From Pelodera strongyloides (lineage: Eukaryota; Nematoda; Chromadorea; Rhabditida; Rhabditidae), in assembly GCA_036852015.1 (NCBI GenBank), contig JAANDG010000213.1:1-64000 (forward strand): a stretch of DNA of 64,000 nucleotides. The letters are read 5' to 3'. Positions within the stretch are counted from its first letter, which is position 1. Every line of letters starts with the position of its first letter. This document shows, in pieces, positions 60,901 to 64,000 of this stretch. A model generated the notes under the pieces. It worked only from the letters and a program-made list of their open reading frames with translations. It did not search any database and was not told where the DNA came from. A program made the translations under genes and the position numbers.

Positions 60901-63058
60901 GTGTTATGCCCTTGGAACACTTGTTCCCTCTGTTTTCTATTGCGAGTTGTCCCTCGGTTCGTTCCGATTTTTACACTCATTTATGCATGCACGCCCAGAA
61001 TATTGTTTCCCTCATATGGCTGGGGAAGAGAGAAAGAGAGAGCTGGAGAGGTGAGAGAGCTGGAGAGGTAAGAGAGCTAGAGAGAGAGGTATAAAAGCCA
61101 ATCTAAAGGGATTATTTTTTTTATTAATAATATATCATGTGAATTCATCTCAGCATGTGCGGCTGCGTTTCCATGCCGACTGTTTCCACTTTTGTATTCT
61201 CCTCATTGGTTTTCCCTTGGGCTTAGGCTTAGGCAAGCCGAGGCAGTAGTAAGACATTTCCAAATATAGAATAGATATGTGAGAGTATGTTGGAAACCTG
61301 GCATGGTTGGGATTATGATGTGTCGTCATGAGTCTGATTCTAATATATGATTGGATTATTTTGAAAACTGTGTGAGTGATGATAAGTCTTACACTGAGTA
61401 CATAGAGTTGAGATTTTGGAGTTTTTTTGTCGATTTGCTAGTACGACTTTTGAGTCATCTTCAGAAAGTGTTCACTATTAGGGAAGAACGACAGAAAGTT
61501 ACGAGTGAAAAGGGAATTAGTTCTGGGAAAGTAAAACCCTATCAGTATCTTCACTTCACAGCATACCATCATTGATTTCAAGAGGAAGTCGATATTCCCC
61601 CTTTTTTGCGGTTTTAGGAAGTTGCGTATGTCAAAATTTGTCAACTCCATTTACCGAACTGTTGCCTAATTATGTGCTATAAATAGTGTGTTTCGGACCG
61701 GAGAAGTGAATTGGTGAAAATATGTGTGTACATAAACCTCGGTCGGAAGATTAAGGATAATTGCGTTGTTTATCGAAAGTGTACTGGGTGGTTGTTATAG
61801 ATGACGTCCTTATTTTTTTGAACTGACATTGCCCAAAAATTTGAAAATATTGAAGTTATTTTTGCTTCGACAGTGCTTGGACTTGACTGATGCCGAAACA
61901 CGTTTTATTGTGTCAATTTTTGTGGCAATAGCTTGTTAACAAGCATTAAATGTAAAACCACCAAACATGTGGATGTTTTGCCAATAATTGAGCAAAAAAA
62001 AGAAATAGAAAAATAGTGGCGATTAAGTTAACCAATGAATCAAATTATCAAATCAACAGAAAAACGGTCCACACACAGACACTGGTAGTTTTCCTGTGAC
62101 ACCATGAAATAGAGCGAACGGCTGTTGGAATTTTTGTCATTGATACCTGAGTAGGCTTTGGGTTCTTTTTCTTCTGTGTTGCTATATAATTGGTGTTACC
62201 TGCTTTGTGAGCTTATTCCTTTTCTCCTAGAGGTCAGTTACTATTGTTTGAAAATCCTCTCGTACCTTCAACCAGTGCGCCGAGTCCCATTCTTATATAT
62301 ATTCCATCGGATTGCGTGCATAGCCAATTAACTCTCTTATTTGTGTGTCGGTGCCCTCATTCTCTCTCTCTCTCTCTCTCCCTCTCTCGCTCTTTTGTTT
62401 TGGAGCTCGTGCTCCTCCATCCGCTGGGCATTCTTGCCGGCTTCACTGTCGTCCTGGTCGTCGTCGTGCCTCACACTCTGACTAGGGGCGGGTCTCCAGC
62501 AGGGGCGCTCCTTTTTTACCGGCCCCCAGGTCAACAGCGGTGCGGGCATTATGCCCAAGGTGCCCAGAATGCCCTAATTAGATTTACTCGATATAGCAAT
62601 TCTGAAACTAGTTAATTCGGAAGTGGATTCTTTACTGATTTCTTTACTGATTCCTAAACTAGTCTAAACCTCCGTAAATGGACATGTCGGATATGCTCCT
62701 GTCGGGACGTCGTCGGTCCCGACGATGTTCCCTACCTGTGCTTCCACTGTTAGCACCGTCCGGAGGCGGACTGTCGATTCCGCTAGCACGACCTTGTCAA
62801 GTTAATTGGAGACATTCGTCCTCTTCGCAGTTGAATGGATTGGATCCCACTATGTTATTGTCTATATCGTCGGGTCCTCCGTCGTTGACGTGTCCGACGC
62901 CGTGGCGAAGGAGCCCGTCAAGGAACCTAAGAAGAGTCGGAGTTAACTTGGGACACTTCTCGCCCCCGATGTCACCATGTCCATCCCCAGTACAGTTTCT
63001 GCAAGTAGAACAACCTATTCCCATCAGCAGACCTAGGAGCATGACGTCATCATATGGG
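27218..63058 (+). CDS. Long Ser/Pro/Arg-rich protein, eight phase-consistent exons, both ends missing; possibly MAST-kinase N-terminal region
   Basis: Exons: 27218-27433, 32772-32868, 37072-37677, 41386-41496, 41897-42041, 42359-42487, 59355-59509, 62831-63058. The reading phases agree at all seven junctions (2,0,0,0,1,1,0), which is hard to get by chance. The product is low-complexity, rich in Ser, Pro, Arg and Thr, with many RxxS/SP sites typical of phosphorylated linkers. The segment SNLLRMRSSLGHSDP in the seventh exon resembles the N-terminal SNLVRMRxxxLGQSAP motif that I recall from MAST2-4, and PSLT follows in the next exon. The MAST domain, kinase and PDZ domains would lie beyond 64 kb if this is right. 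The first exon has no usable start and an in-frame stop lies just before its acceptor, so 5' exons are missing. Donors at 27434, 59510 and 63059 share GTTGGT. The family assignment is weak; the exon chain is stronger. Confidence 0.55.
28072..28294. mobile_element. TTAA foldback MITE, family 1, with an extra inverted arm
   Basis: A family-1 element at 28146-28294 is preceded by an inverted copy of its own inner part (GCAAATTAGCATAAATACGT at about 28072), so the whole region can fold into a second, offset hairpin. Confidence 0.65.
29134..29506. mobile_element. 373-bp TTAA-ended element with short inverted ends
   Basis: TTAAAGGGCATGTCAAG at the left and CTTGACAGTCCCTTTAA at the right. Inner stem GTGGACAG...CTGTCCAC. 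The minus-strand open frame of 128 codons that overlaps it is Lys/Asn-rich and not recognisable as a protein. Confidence 0.55.
30634..31027. mobile_element. Larger TTAA-ended element with family-1-like right end
   Basis: 394 bp, starting TTAAAGCGAATTAGCGGTCGG and ending CCGGGTGGTATTTCGCTTTAA, with a unique non-palindromic middle that encodes an open frame of limited meaning. It may be an older relative or longer parent of the short family. Confidence 0.55.
31024..31504. mobile_element. 481-bp nearly perfect TTAA-ended hairpin
   Basis: The left arm starting TTAAAGGGATGGGTTCACTA is matched over about 225 bp by its inverse ending AACCCATCCCTTTAA, with a loop of about 45 bp. Only a few mismatches are visible (for example GATTTTT versus GATC). 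High arm identity suggests a recent insertion or gene conversion. Its left TTAA is also the right TTAA of the element at 30634-31027. Confidence 0.75.
32076..32214. repeat. Direct duplication, 2 x 70 bp
   Basis: CTGAAAATGTTAAATATTAC and CTTAAACTGACAAAACGTAG occur in both units with almost no change, so the duplication is recent. Confidence 0.85.
32772..32868 (+). CDS. Exon B of the Ser-rich gene
   Basis: Acceptor GTTCAG|G and donor CTG|GTGAG. The reading is a Ser run (SPSSSGSASSASSSM) followed by RRHRPGNIQVKDSGSRL. The initial G completes the AG left by exon A to give Arg. It stands out as a GC-rich island in AT-rich intron. Confidence 0.6.
34066..34248. mobile_element. TTAA foldback MITE, family 1
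   Basis: Near-consensus termini. The right end is followed by a duplicated tail (TATTTCGCTTTAAACG), so the last 20 bp occur twice. Confidence 0.75.
35758..35850. repeat. (CT)n microsatellite with C runs
   Basis: Long CT array with CCCCCCC interruptions; open frames on both strands (Ser/Leu and Arg/Glu) are artefacts of it. Confidence 0.95.
36540..36790. other. GC-rich island upstream of exon C
   Basis: Markedly richer in G+C than its flanks, with an 87-codon plus-strand frame and a mirrored minus-strand frame. No splice-site pair gives a phase that joins exons B and C. It may be an alternative promoter or untranslated exon. Confidence 0.25.
37072..37677 (+). CDS. Exon C, largest exon of the Ser-rich gene (202 codons)
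   Basis: Acceptor CTATAAG|T and donor CAG|GTAAG; both ends are in phase 0. This is the longest open frame that is not a simple repeat in the window. It has SP-rich blocks (PPSPPSVSPSPSPKPTNE), RRCSFASTYSTVSDSS and PEVATPHEGRRPRSAQ. Part of an alternative frame is also open for about 60 codons but ends at a TGA and does not fit the neighbouring phases. Confidence 0.65.
39100..39230. mobile_element. CACCAACAC foldback element
   Basis: ACCGTATTCACCAACACTCA to GTGTTGGTGAATACGGCC; intact copy in the C-D intron. Confidence 0.65.
40422..40583 (+). CDS. Candidate alternative terminal or poison exon of the Ser-rich gene
   Basis: A good acceptor (CATTTATTCAG) leads into a phase-0 frame of 53 codons, SFTFSWARDIMTLSMESVIF then GPDPESPVHDDVLND and ATSPQRRLDSYS, ending in TAA. 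Phase 0 matches the end of exon C. Splicing here would end the protein before exon D. The frame could be chance. Confidence 0.3.
   Translation, partial: SFTFSWARDIMTLSMESVIFCGPDPESPVHDDVLNDLFARTATSPQRRLDSYS
41386..41496 (+). CDS. Exon D of the Ser-rich gene
   Basis: Acceptor TTTTATAG|A and donor CAT|GTAAG, phase 0 to 0, 37 codons beginning STPGECISIPP and ending SSPLPARHH. A second acceptor (TATCAG) inside gives other frames that do not join to exon E, which decides the choice. Confidence 0.55.
41674..41815. mobile_element. GTTTCCAAGTAT foldback element
   Basis: GGTTTCCAAGTATGCTGAAAA at the left, ATACTTGGAAAC at the right; it lies between exons D and E. Confidence 0.65.
41897..42041 (+). 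CDS. Exon E of the Ser-rich gene
   Basis: Acceptor CTTTCAG|G and donor CCAA|GTTTG. It reads GSDSDGDLTPWRPRRHTN and then RPNTPTMSPIMHRSSSGSK, ending one base into a codon completed by exon F. TPTMSP and RSSS are typical phospho-acceptor contexts. Confidence 0.6.
42359..42487 (+). CDS. Exon F of the Ser-rich gene
   Basis: Acceptor AATTCAG|T and donor AGAG|GTCGG. It reads RMGSSSGSLLPSRVLRRTD and then AASRRNTLRSARRRPSFGK, an Arg/Ser-rich basic stretch. The donor leaves one base (phase 1), the same phase as the candidate alternative exons that could join exon H. Confidence 0.6.
42752..42922. mobile_element. TTAA foldback MITE, family 1, near-consensus copy
   Basis: Clean inverted ends (GCGAAATACTGGCCGG / CCGGCCGGTATTTCGC) and high internal symmetry; probably young. 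Confidence 0.8.
43648..43800. mobile_element. GTTTCCAAGTAT foldback element
   Basis: GGGGTTTCCAAGTATGGTGAA to GGGATACTTGGAAACC, with the internal TTTCGTGCAGAAATACGGTA. Confidence 0.7.
44894..45062. repeat. (CT)n microsatellite
   Basis: About 170 bp of CT with A, G and T interruptions. Confidence 0.95.
45546..45788 (-). pseudogene. Unidentified coiled-coil ORF with one internal stop, antisense in an intron
   Basis: On the minus strand an ATG opens an 81-codon frame, MDTETNMEKAQLLHRNSTLE, then a TAG at 45723-45725, then YALLNDQFQELEEVFLAKLD and YERKLQDFVRKRP, and finally a TGA. The part after the TAG has a heptad-like, charged helical composition unlike intron noise. No intron signals surround it. 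I do not recognise the protein. A decayed processed copy of a small coiled-coil gene is the simplest reading; a live gene with a sequencing error is possible. Confidence 0.4.
46536..46826. repeat. Tandem repeat, about 2.9 units of 100-113 bp
   Basis: CGCACACTTGGCGTATTGGT starts units at 46536, 46636 and (variant) 46749; each has TCAATTTTAGTGCCAAAA and GTGCGGCACC. The open frames on both strands here are a product of the repeat. Confidence 0.8.
48451..48633. mobile_element. TTAA foldback MITE, family 1
   Basis: Both ends intact. A half-element fragment (TTAAAGCGATATAATGGCTGG) lies about 120 bp upstream, near 48331. Confidence 0.75.
48864..48923 (+). CDS. Candidate cassette exon G
   Basis: Acceptor AAGTAG|AA and a weak donor (GGCC|GTGTG) give a 1-to-1 phase exon reading YERPRRSPCSDRAGGVSEG. 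It shares 17 nt (AATATGAACGACCACGG) in the same frame with candidate exon K. Confidence 0.2.
49438..49621. mobile_element. TTAA foldback MITE, family 1
   Basis: Both ends intact; an extra TTTAAAAG sits just inside the right arm. Confidence 0.75.
50711..50893. mobile_element. TTAA foldback MITE, family 1
   Basis: Intact ends with a small internal duplication (CGACTTTCGATCGA). Confidence 0.75.
51929..52111. mobile_element. TTAA foldback MITE, family 1
   Basis: Intact, close to the copies at 48451 and 49438. Four copies fall within 3.7 kb here. Confidence 0.78.
52350..52460. repeat. (CT)n microsatellite
   Basis: About 110 bp, nearly pure at the left, with GT interruptions at the right. Confidence 0.95.
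52701..52894 (+). CDS. Candidate alternative terminal exon of the Ser-rich gene
   Basis: A very strong acceptor (GTTTTCTTTGCAG) ends at 52700. With two leading bases, phase-matched to exon F, the frame reads SARGKRKREQSFIGPIKR and runs 63 codons to TGA, ending DQLDDYDAIFLF. The other two frames are also open for about 40-55 codons, so the frame is uncertain. Confidence 0.25.
53189..53437 (+). CDS. Candidate alternative first exon J, interrupted by a poly-G insertion
   Basis: An ATG with good context (CAAAATGG) opens MDDQRMRAISSSSLGVSS and runs 34 codons to TMTR. The frame is then broken by 50 extra bases containing 39 G residues and a copy of the flanking GCACGATGACCAGG. Beyond it the frame resumes as PSRAVTEGWEALLPKHRS and ends at a strong donor (AGAA|GTGAGT). 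Counting without the 50 bases, the exon ends in phase 1, matching exon H. The minus strand reads the same tract as a Pro run, but no exon context supports that. Confidence 0.4.
53289..53327. repeat. 39-base poly-G tract between two copies of a 14-mer
   Basis: GCACGATGACCAGG ends at 53290 and again at 53340, exactly 50 bp apart, with 39 G residues between. See candidate exon J for the effect on the frame. Confidence 0.95.
53972..54026. mobile_element. Minimal 55-bp TTAA MITE, family 1
   Basis: Only the two inverted ends remain (TTAAAGCGAAACACCGG and CCGGTATTACGCTTTAA); the centre is gone. Confidence 0.7.
54309..54338. repeat. (TTAGGC)n short array, about 5 units
   Basis: Five tandem TAGGCT units. 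TTAGGC is the telomere unit of many nematodes; most other animals use TTAGGG. Two-unit versions occur at 23521 and 61220. Confidence 0.85.
54510..54668 (+). CDS. Candidate cassette exon K
   Basis: Acceptor CTTGTAG|AC and a strong donor (GCTC|GTAAGT) give a frame phased 1 to 1, insertable between exons F and H. It contains QYERPRLRPYWKCKLG. The first half is pyrimidine-rich and could instead be an acceptor tract for a shorter exon. Confidence 0.22.
54700..54866. repeat. (CT)n microsatellite
   Basis: Interrupted at the left, nearly pure at 54780-54864. It follows candidate exon K within the same intron. Confidence 0.95.
55345..55426 (+). CDS. Candidate alternative first exon L
   Basis: An ATG opens 27 codons, MPSTLVSLWRSYIRDRPRSE then RGTRLSS, to a strong donor (CTG|GTGAG) in phase 1, matching exon H. 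An in-frame TAA shortly upstream fits a start rather than an internal exon. Arg/Ser content resembles the other exons of the gene. Confidence 0.4.
56341..56434. repeat. (ATT)n microsatellite
   Basis: ATT array with a few variant units; it reads as poly-Ile in one frame, which is not a gene. Confidence 0.9.
56540..57050. repeat. GC-rich repeat block with shuffled inverted motifs
   Basis: Motifs of the type GGTGCGGAAACGGTGCGG, TTTCCGCACC and CGCGCGCA occur many times in both orientations around the tRNA-like head (for example 56866-56945). All six frames are fairly open because of composition. It looks like a complex interspersed repeat rather than a gene. Confidence 0.5.
56708..56786 (-). pseudogene. 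tRNA-Leu-like pseudogene or tRNA-derived SINE head
   Basis: The minus strand shows an A box, TGGCCGAGTGGTCTAAGGCG, and a B box, GGTTCGAATCC, about 35 nt apart, as in a tRNA-Leu with a variable arm; CAG sits in the anticodon position. The acceptor and T stems pair poorly, so it is unlikely to be a working tRNA. A short T run (TTTCTTTTT) follows on the minus strand. It joins GC-rich repeat sequence on both sides, as in a SINE. Confidence 0.5.
57521..57630. mobile_element. TTAA-ended foldback element, family 2
   Basis: TTAAAGCCGTAGTGTACCTA at the left and its inverse at the right, 110 bp, shorter loop than the copy at 638-809. Confidence 0.7.
57897..57936. repeat. Poly-T tract, about 40 bp
   Basis: Unbroken T run bordered by T-rich DNA. 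It could be the tail of a minus-strand retroelement, but no element body is evident. Confidence 0.85.
58162..58484. mobile_element. TTAA foldback element, family 3, carrying a nested insertion
   Basis: TTAAAGCTATATGACACGTGG at the left and CACGTGCCATACCACTTTAA at the right. The middle is a complete copy of the GTTTCCAAGTAT element at 58258-58418. Confidence 0.7.
58258..58418. mobile_element. GTTTCCAAGTAT foldback element, nested copy
   Basis: Ends are GGGGTTTCCAAGTAT and ATACTTGGAAACCCC; the inside has ATACGGTAAATTTTC and TTTCTGCACGAAACTTGCAT, in inverted orientation to the three other copies. Confidence 0.7.
58631..58799. mobile_element. TTAA foldback MITE, family 1
   Basis: Intact ends and a partly deleted loop. 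Confidence 0.75.
59355..59509 (+). CDS. Exon H of the Ser-rich gene (MAST-like motif)
   Basis: Acceptor CTTTCAG|GC and donor AGG|GTTGG. It reads MCSETSMDSCSSSSSNLL and then RMRSSLGHSDPQISLQN, ending IPAVRMR. The TCG run for Ser is codon-biased unlike the AT-rich surroundings. It sits 17 kb after exon F, yet its phase (two leading bases) matches exon F and the candidate first exons at 53.2 and 55.3 kb. Confidence 0.65.
59541..59689. mobile_element. Chimeric TTAA element just after exon H
   Basis: The left end is family 1 (TTAAAGCGATATATCAGCCGG) but the right end (GTCATACCACTTTAA) belongs to family 3. It starts 31 bp after the exon H donor. Confidence 0.55.
62831..63058 (+). CDS. Exon N of the Ser-rich gene
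   Basis: Of five AGs tested between 62678 and 62830, only CTTCGCAG|T at 62830 is in phase with exon H. The donor is GGG|GTTGG. The 76 codons include SISSGPPSLTCPTPWRRSPS and NLGHFSPPMSPCPSPVQFLQ. The same frame is open from an ATG at 62678 (MDMSDMLLSGRRRSRRCSLP), preceded by in-frame TAA, so an alternative first exon starting there is possible. Confidence 0.5.
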
Positions 63059-63279
63059 GTTGGTTTTCCTATTTGGATAGTTTCACCGTAATAATAATCG
63101 TAATATTAATGTATTTATCCTTTTTATGCTTTGGGCGTTGGTGTCTTAATTTTTTGGCATGGTGCTGTGAAGTGAGATATTTCTTTTTTTCGTCTCGGTT
63201 CGGTTAGCTTGATATCTATTCTACCTTGTTCTGACTATCGGACATTGACGTCGTTTGGGCGTTTCATATTTATTGTAAT

Positions 63280-63430
63280 AGGGTTTGCAAGTATACTGAA
63301 AATTTACCGTATCTTGGAACTACACGAGAATATTTTTTTAATTTTCCATATTATATATGCAGGTTTCGTGCAGAAATACGGTAGTATTGGCAGAATCAAA
63401 CCGAATTTTTGGTATACTTGCAAACCCCGT
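63280..63430. mobile_element. GTTTCCAAGTAT foldback element, diverged ends
   Basis: Both ends have GTTTGCAAGTAT in place of GTTTCCAAGTAT, a paired change that keeps the arms complementary. Confidence 0.65.
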
Positions 63431-64000
63431 TAATCCCAAAAATGTGCTTCTGCCATTGTTTACACCTAATCCGGGATTGGCGTGATTTCTTTTTTGAACC
63501 TTTATAGTTTTGGCGTTTATCCTGTGAATGAACATGTTTTGTTTGCCTTCAGTAGAAGCCTATTAGCTTTCATTCTCTTAGATTCCTTTCTTTCACGTCA
63601 TCCAGTCATGAATCGAGGCCGTAGCTCATGAGTTTATTTCTTATTTTATTTTCCCGTAAAAGCTTTTCAGGAATATTGGAATCATTTCGCATTGAATCAC
63701 ACATCATCCATCAATTTTATTTGGCTGTTTTTGATGAATTTGAATTTGAGCGAATGAATGAGAGGATGAGAGGATGAATGGCATTCTCTATAATATTAAA
63801 TGAAAGAGAGAGGAACCAAACAATAGCTAAAATTAACGAACCATGCCGTCAATTTACGTAAAAGGCTTGGGGATTGCCGTGAGAAATTGTAGGCCTTTTA
63901 ATTTGAAAGGAGGATATAAGAATTTGAGATTGAATTGTTTACTAGAATGGAAGAATTGTGAAATTGTTTGAAGGTTATTTGATTAATATTATTATAATAA

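Noticed and set aside
62400..62560. GC-rich segment with frames on both strands between exons H and N
   Set aside because: No frame has usable acceptor and donor in the phase needed; left unassigned.

Overview
This window is animal nuclear DNA. Its genes have many spliceosomal introns with GT..AG borders. There is no operon structure. AT-rich spacers are full of short foldback (MITE-like) transposons, CT/GA and ATT microsatellites and small tandem repeats. The content (an interleukin-17-receptor-like SEFIR receptor, a mitochondrial ribosomal protein and a C3orf33 homologue) points to a metazoan, probably a non-vertebrate. I cannot name the species from sequence alone.

Layout. (1) 0.9-7.6 kb, minus strand: an 18-exon gene with signal peptide, one membrane span and a cytoplasmic SEFIR domain, i.e. 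an IL-17-receptor-like protein of 657 aa whose reading phases close at every junction. (2) 7.9-11.4 kb, minus strand: a complete 5-exon gene for mitochondrial ribosomal protein bS16m (MRPS16, 140 aa); its third and largest intron holds a satellite-like tandem repeat. (3) 14.1-17.4 kb, plus strand: a 9-exon C3orf33 homologue (324 aa), possibly with an alternative last exon near 18.8 kb. (4) 27.2-63.1 kb, plus strand: a dispersed gene with introns up to about 17 kb. Eight phase-consistent exons encode a Ser/Pro/Arg-rich, low-complexity protein. One segment resembles the N-terminal region of MAST kinases, but no folded domain lies in the window, so the family is tentative and both ends of the gene appear to be missing. 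Two candidate alternative first exons (53.2 and 55.3 kb) and several candidate cassette or terminal exons share the same splice phase.

The spacers carry at least six foldback families. The commonest is a roughly 170-190 bp element with TTAA ends, present about 15 times. TTAA ends recur in several otherwise unrelated families, which suggests mobilisation by a piggyBac-type transposase that is not encoded here. A nearly perfect 481-bp hairpin, a nested insertion, a tRNA-like pseudogene or SINE head, and an antisense pseudogene-like ORF lie inside introns of the long gene. A 39-G run flanked by a 50-bp-offset duplication looks like an assembly artefact that breaks a candidate exon.

The four genes have unrelated functions and I see no sign that they work together. 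The left 18 kb is compact. The rest is repeat-rich intron and spacer.
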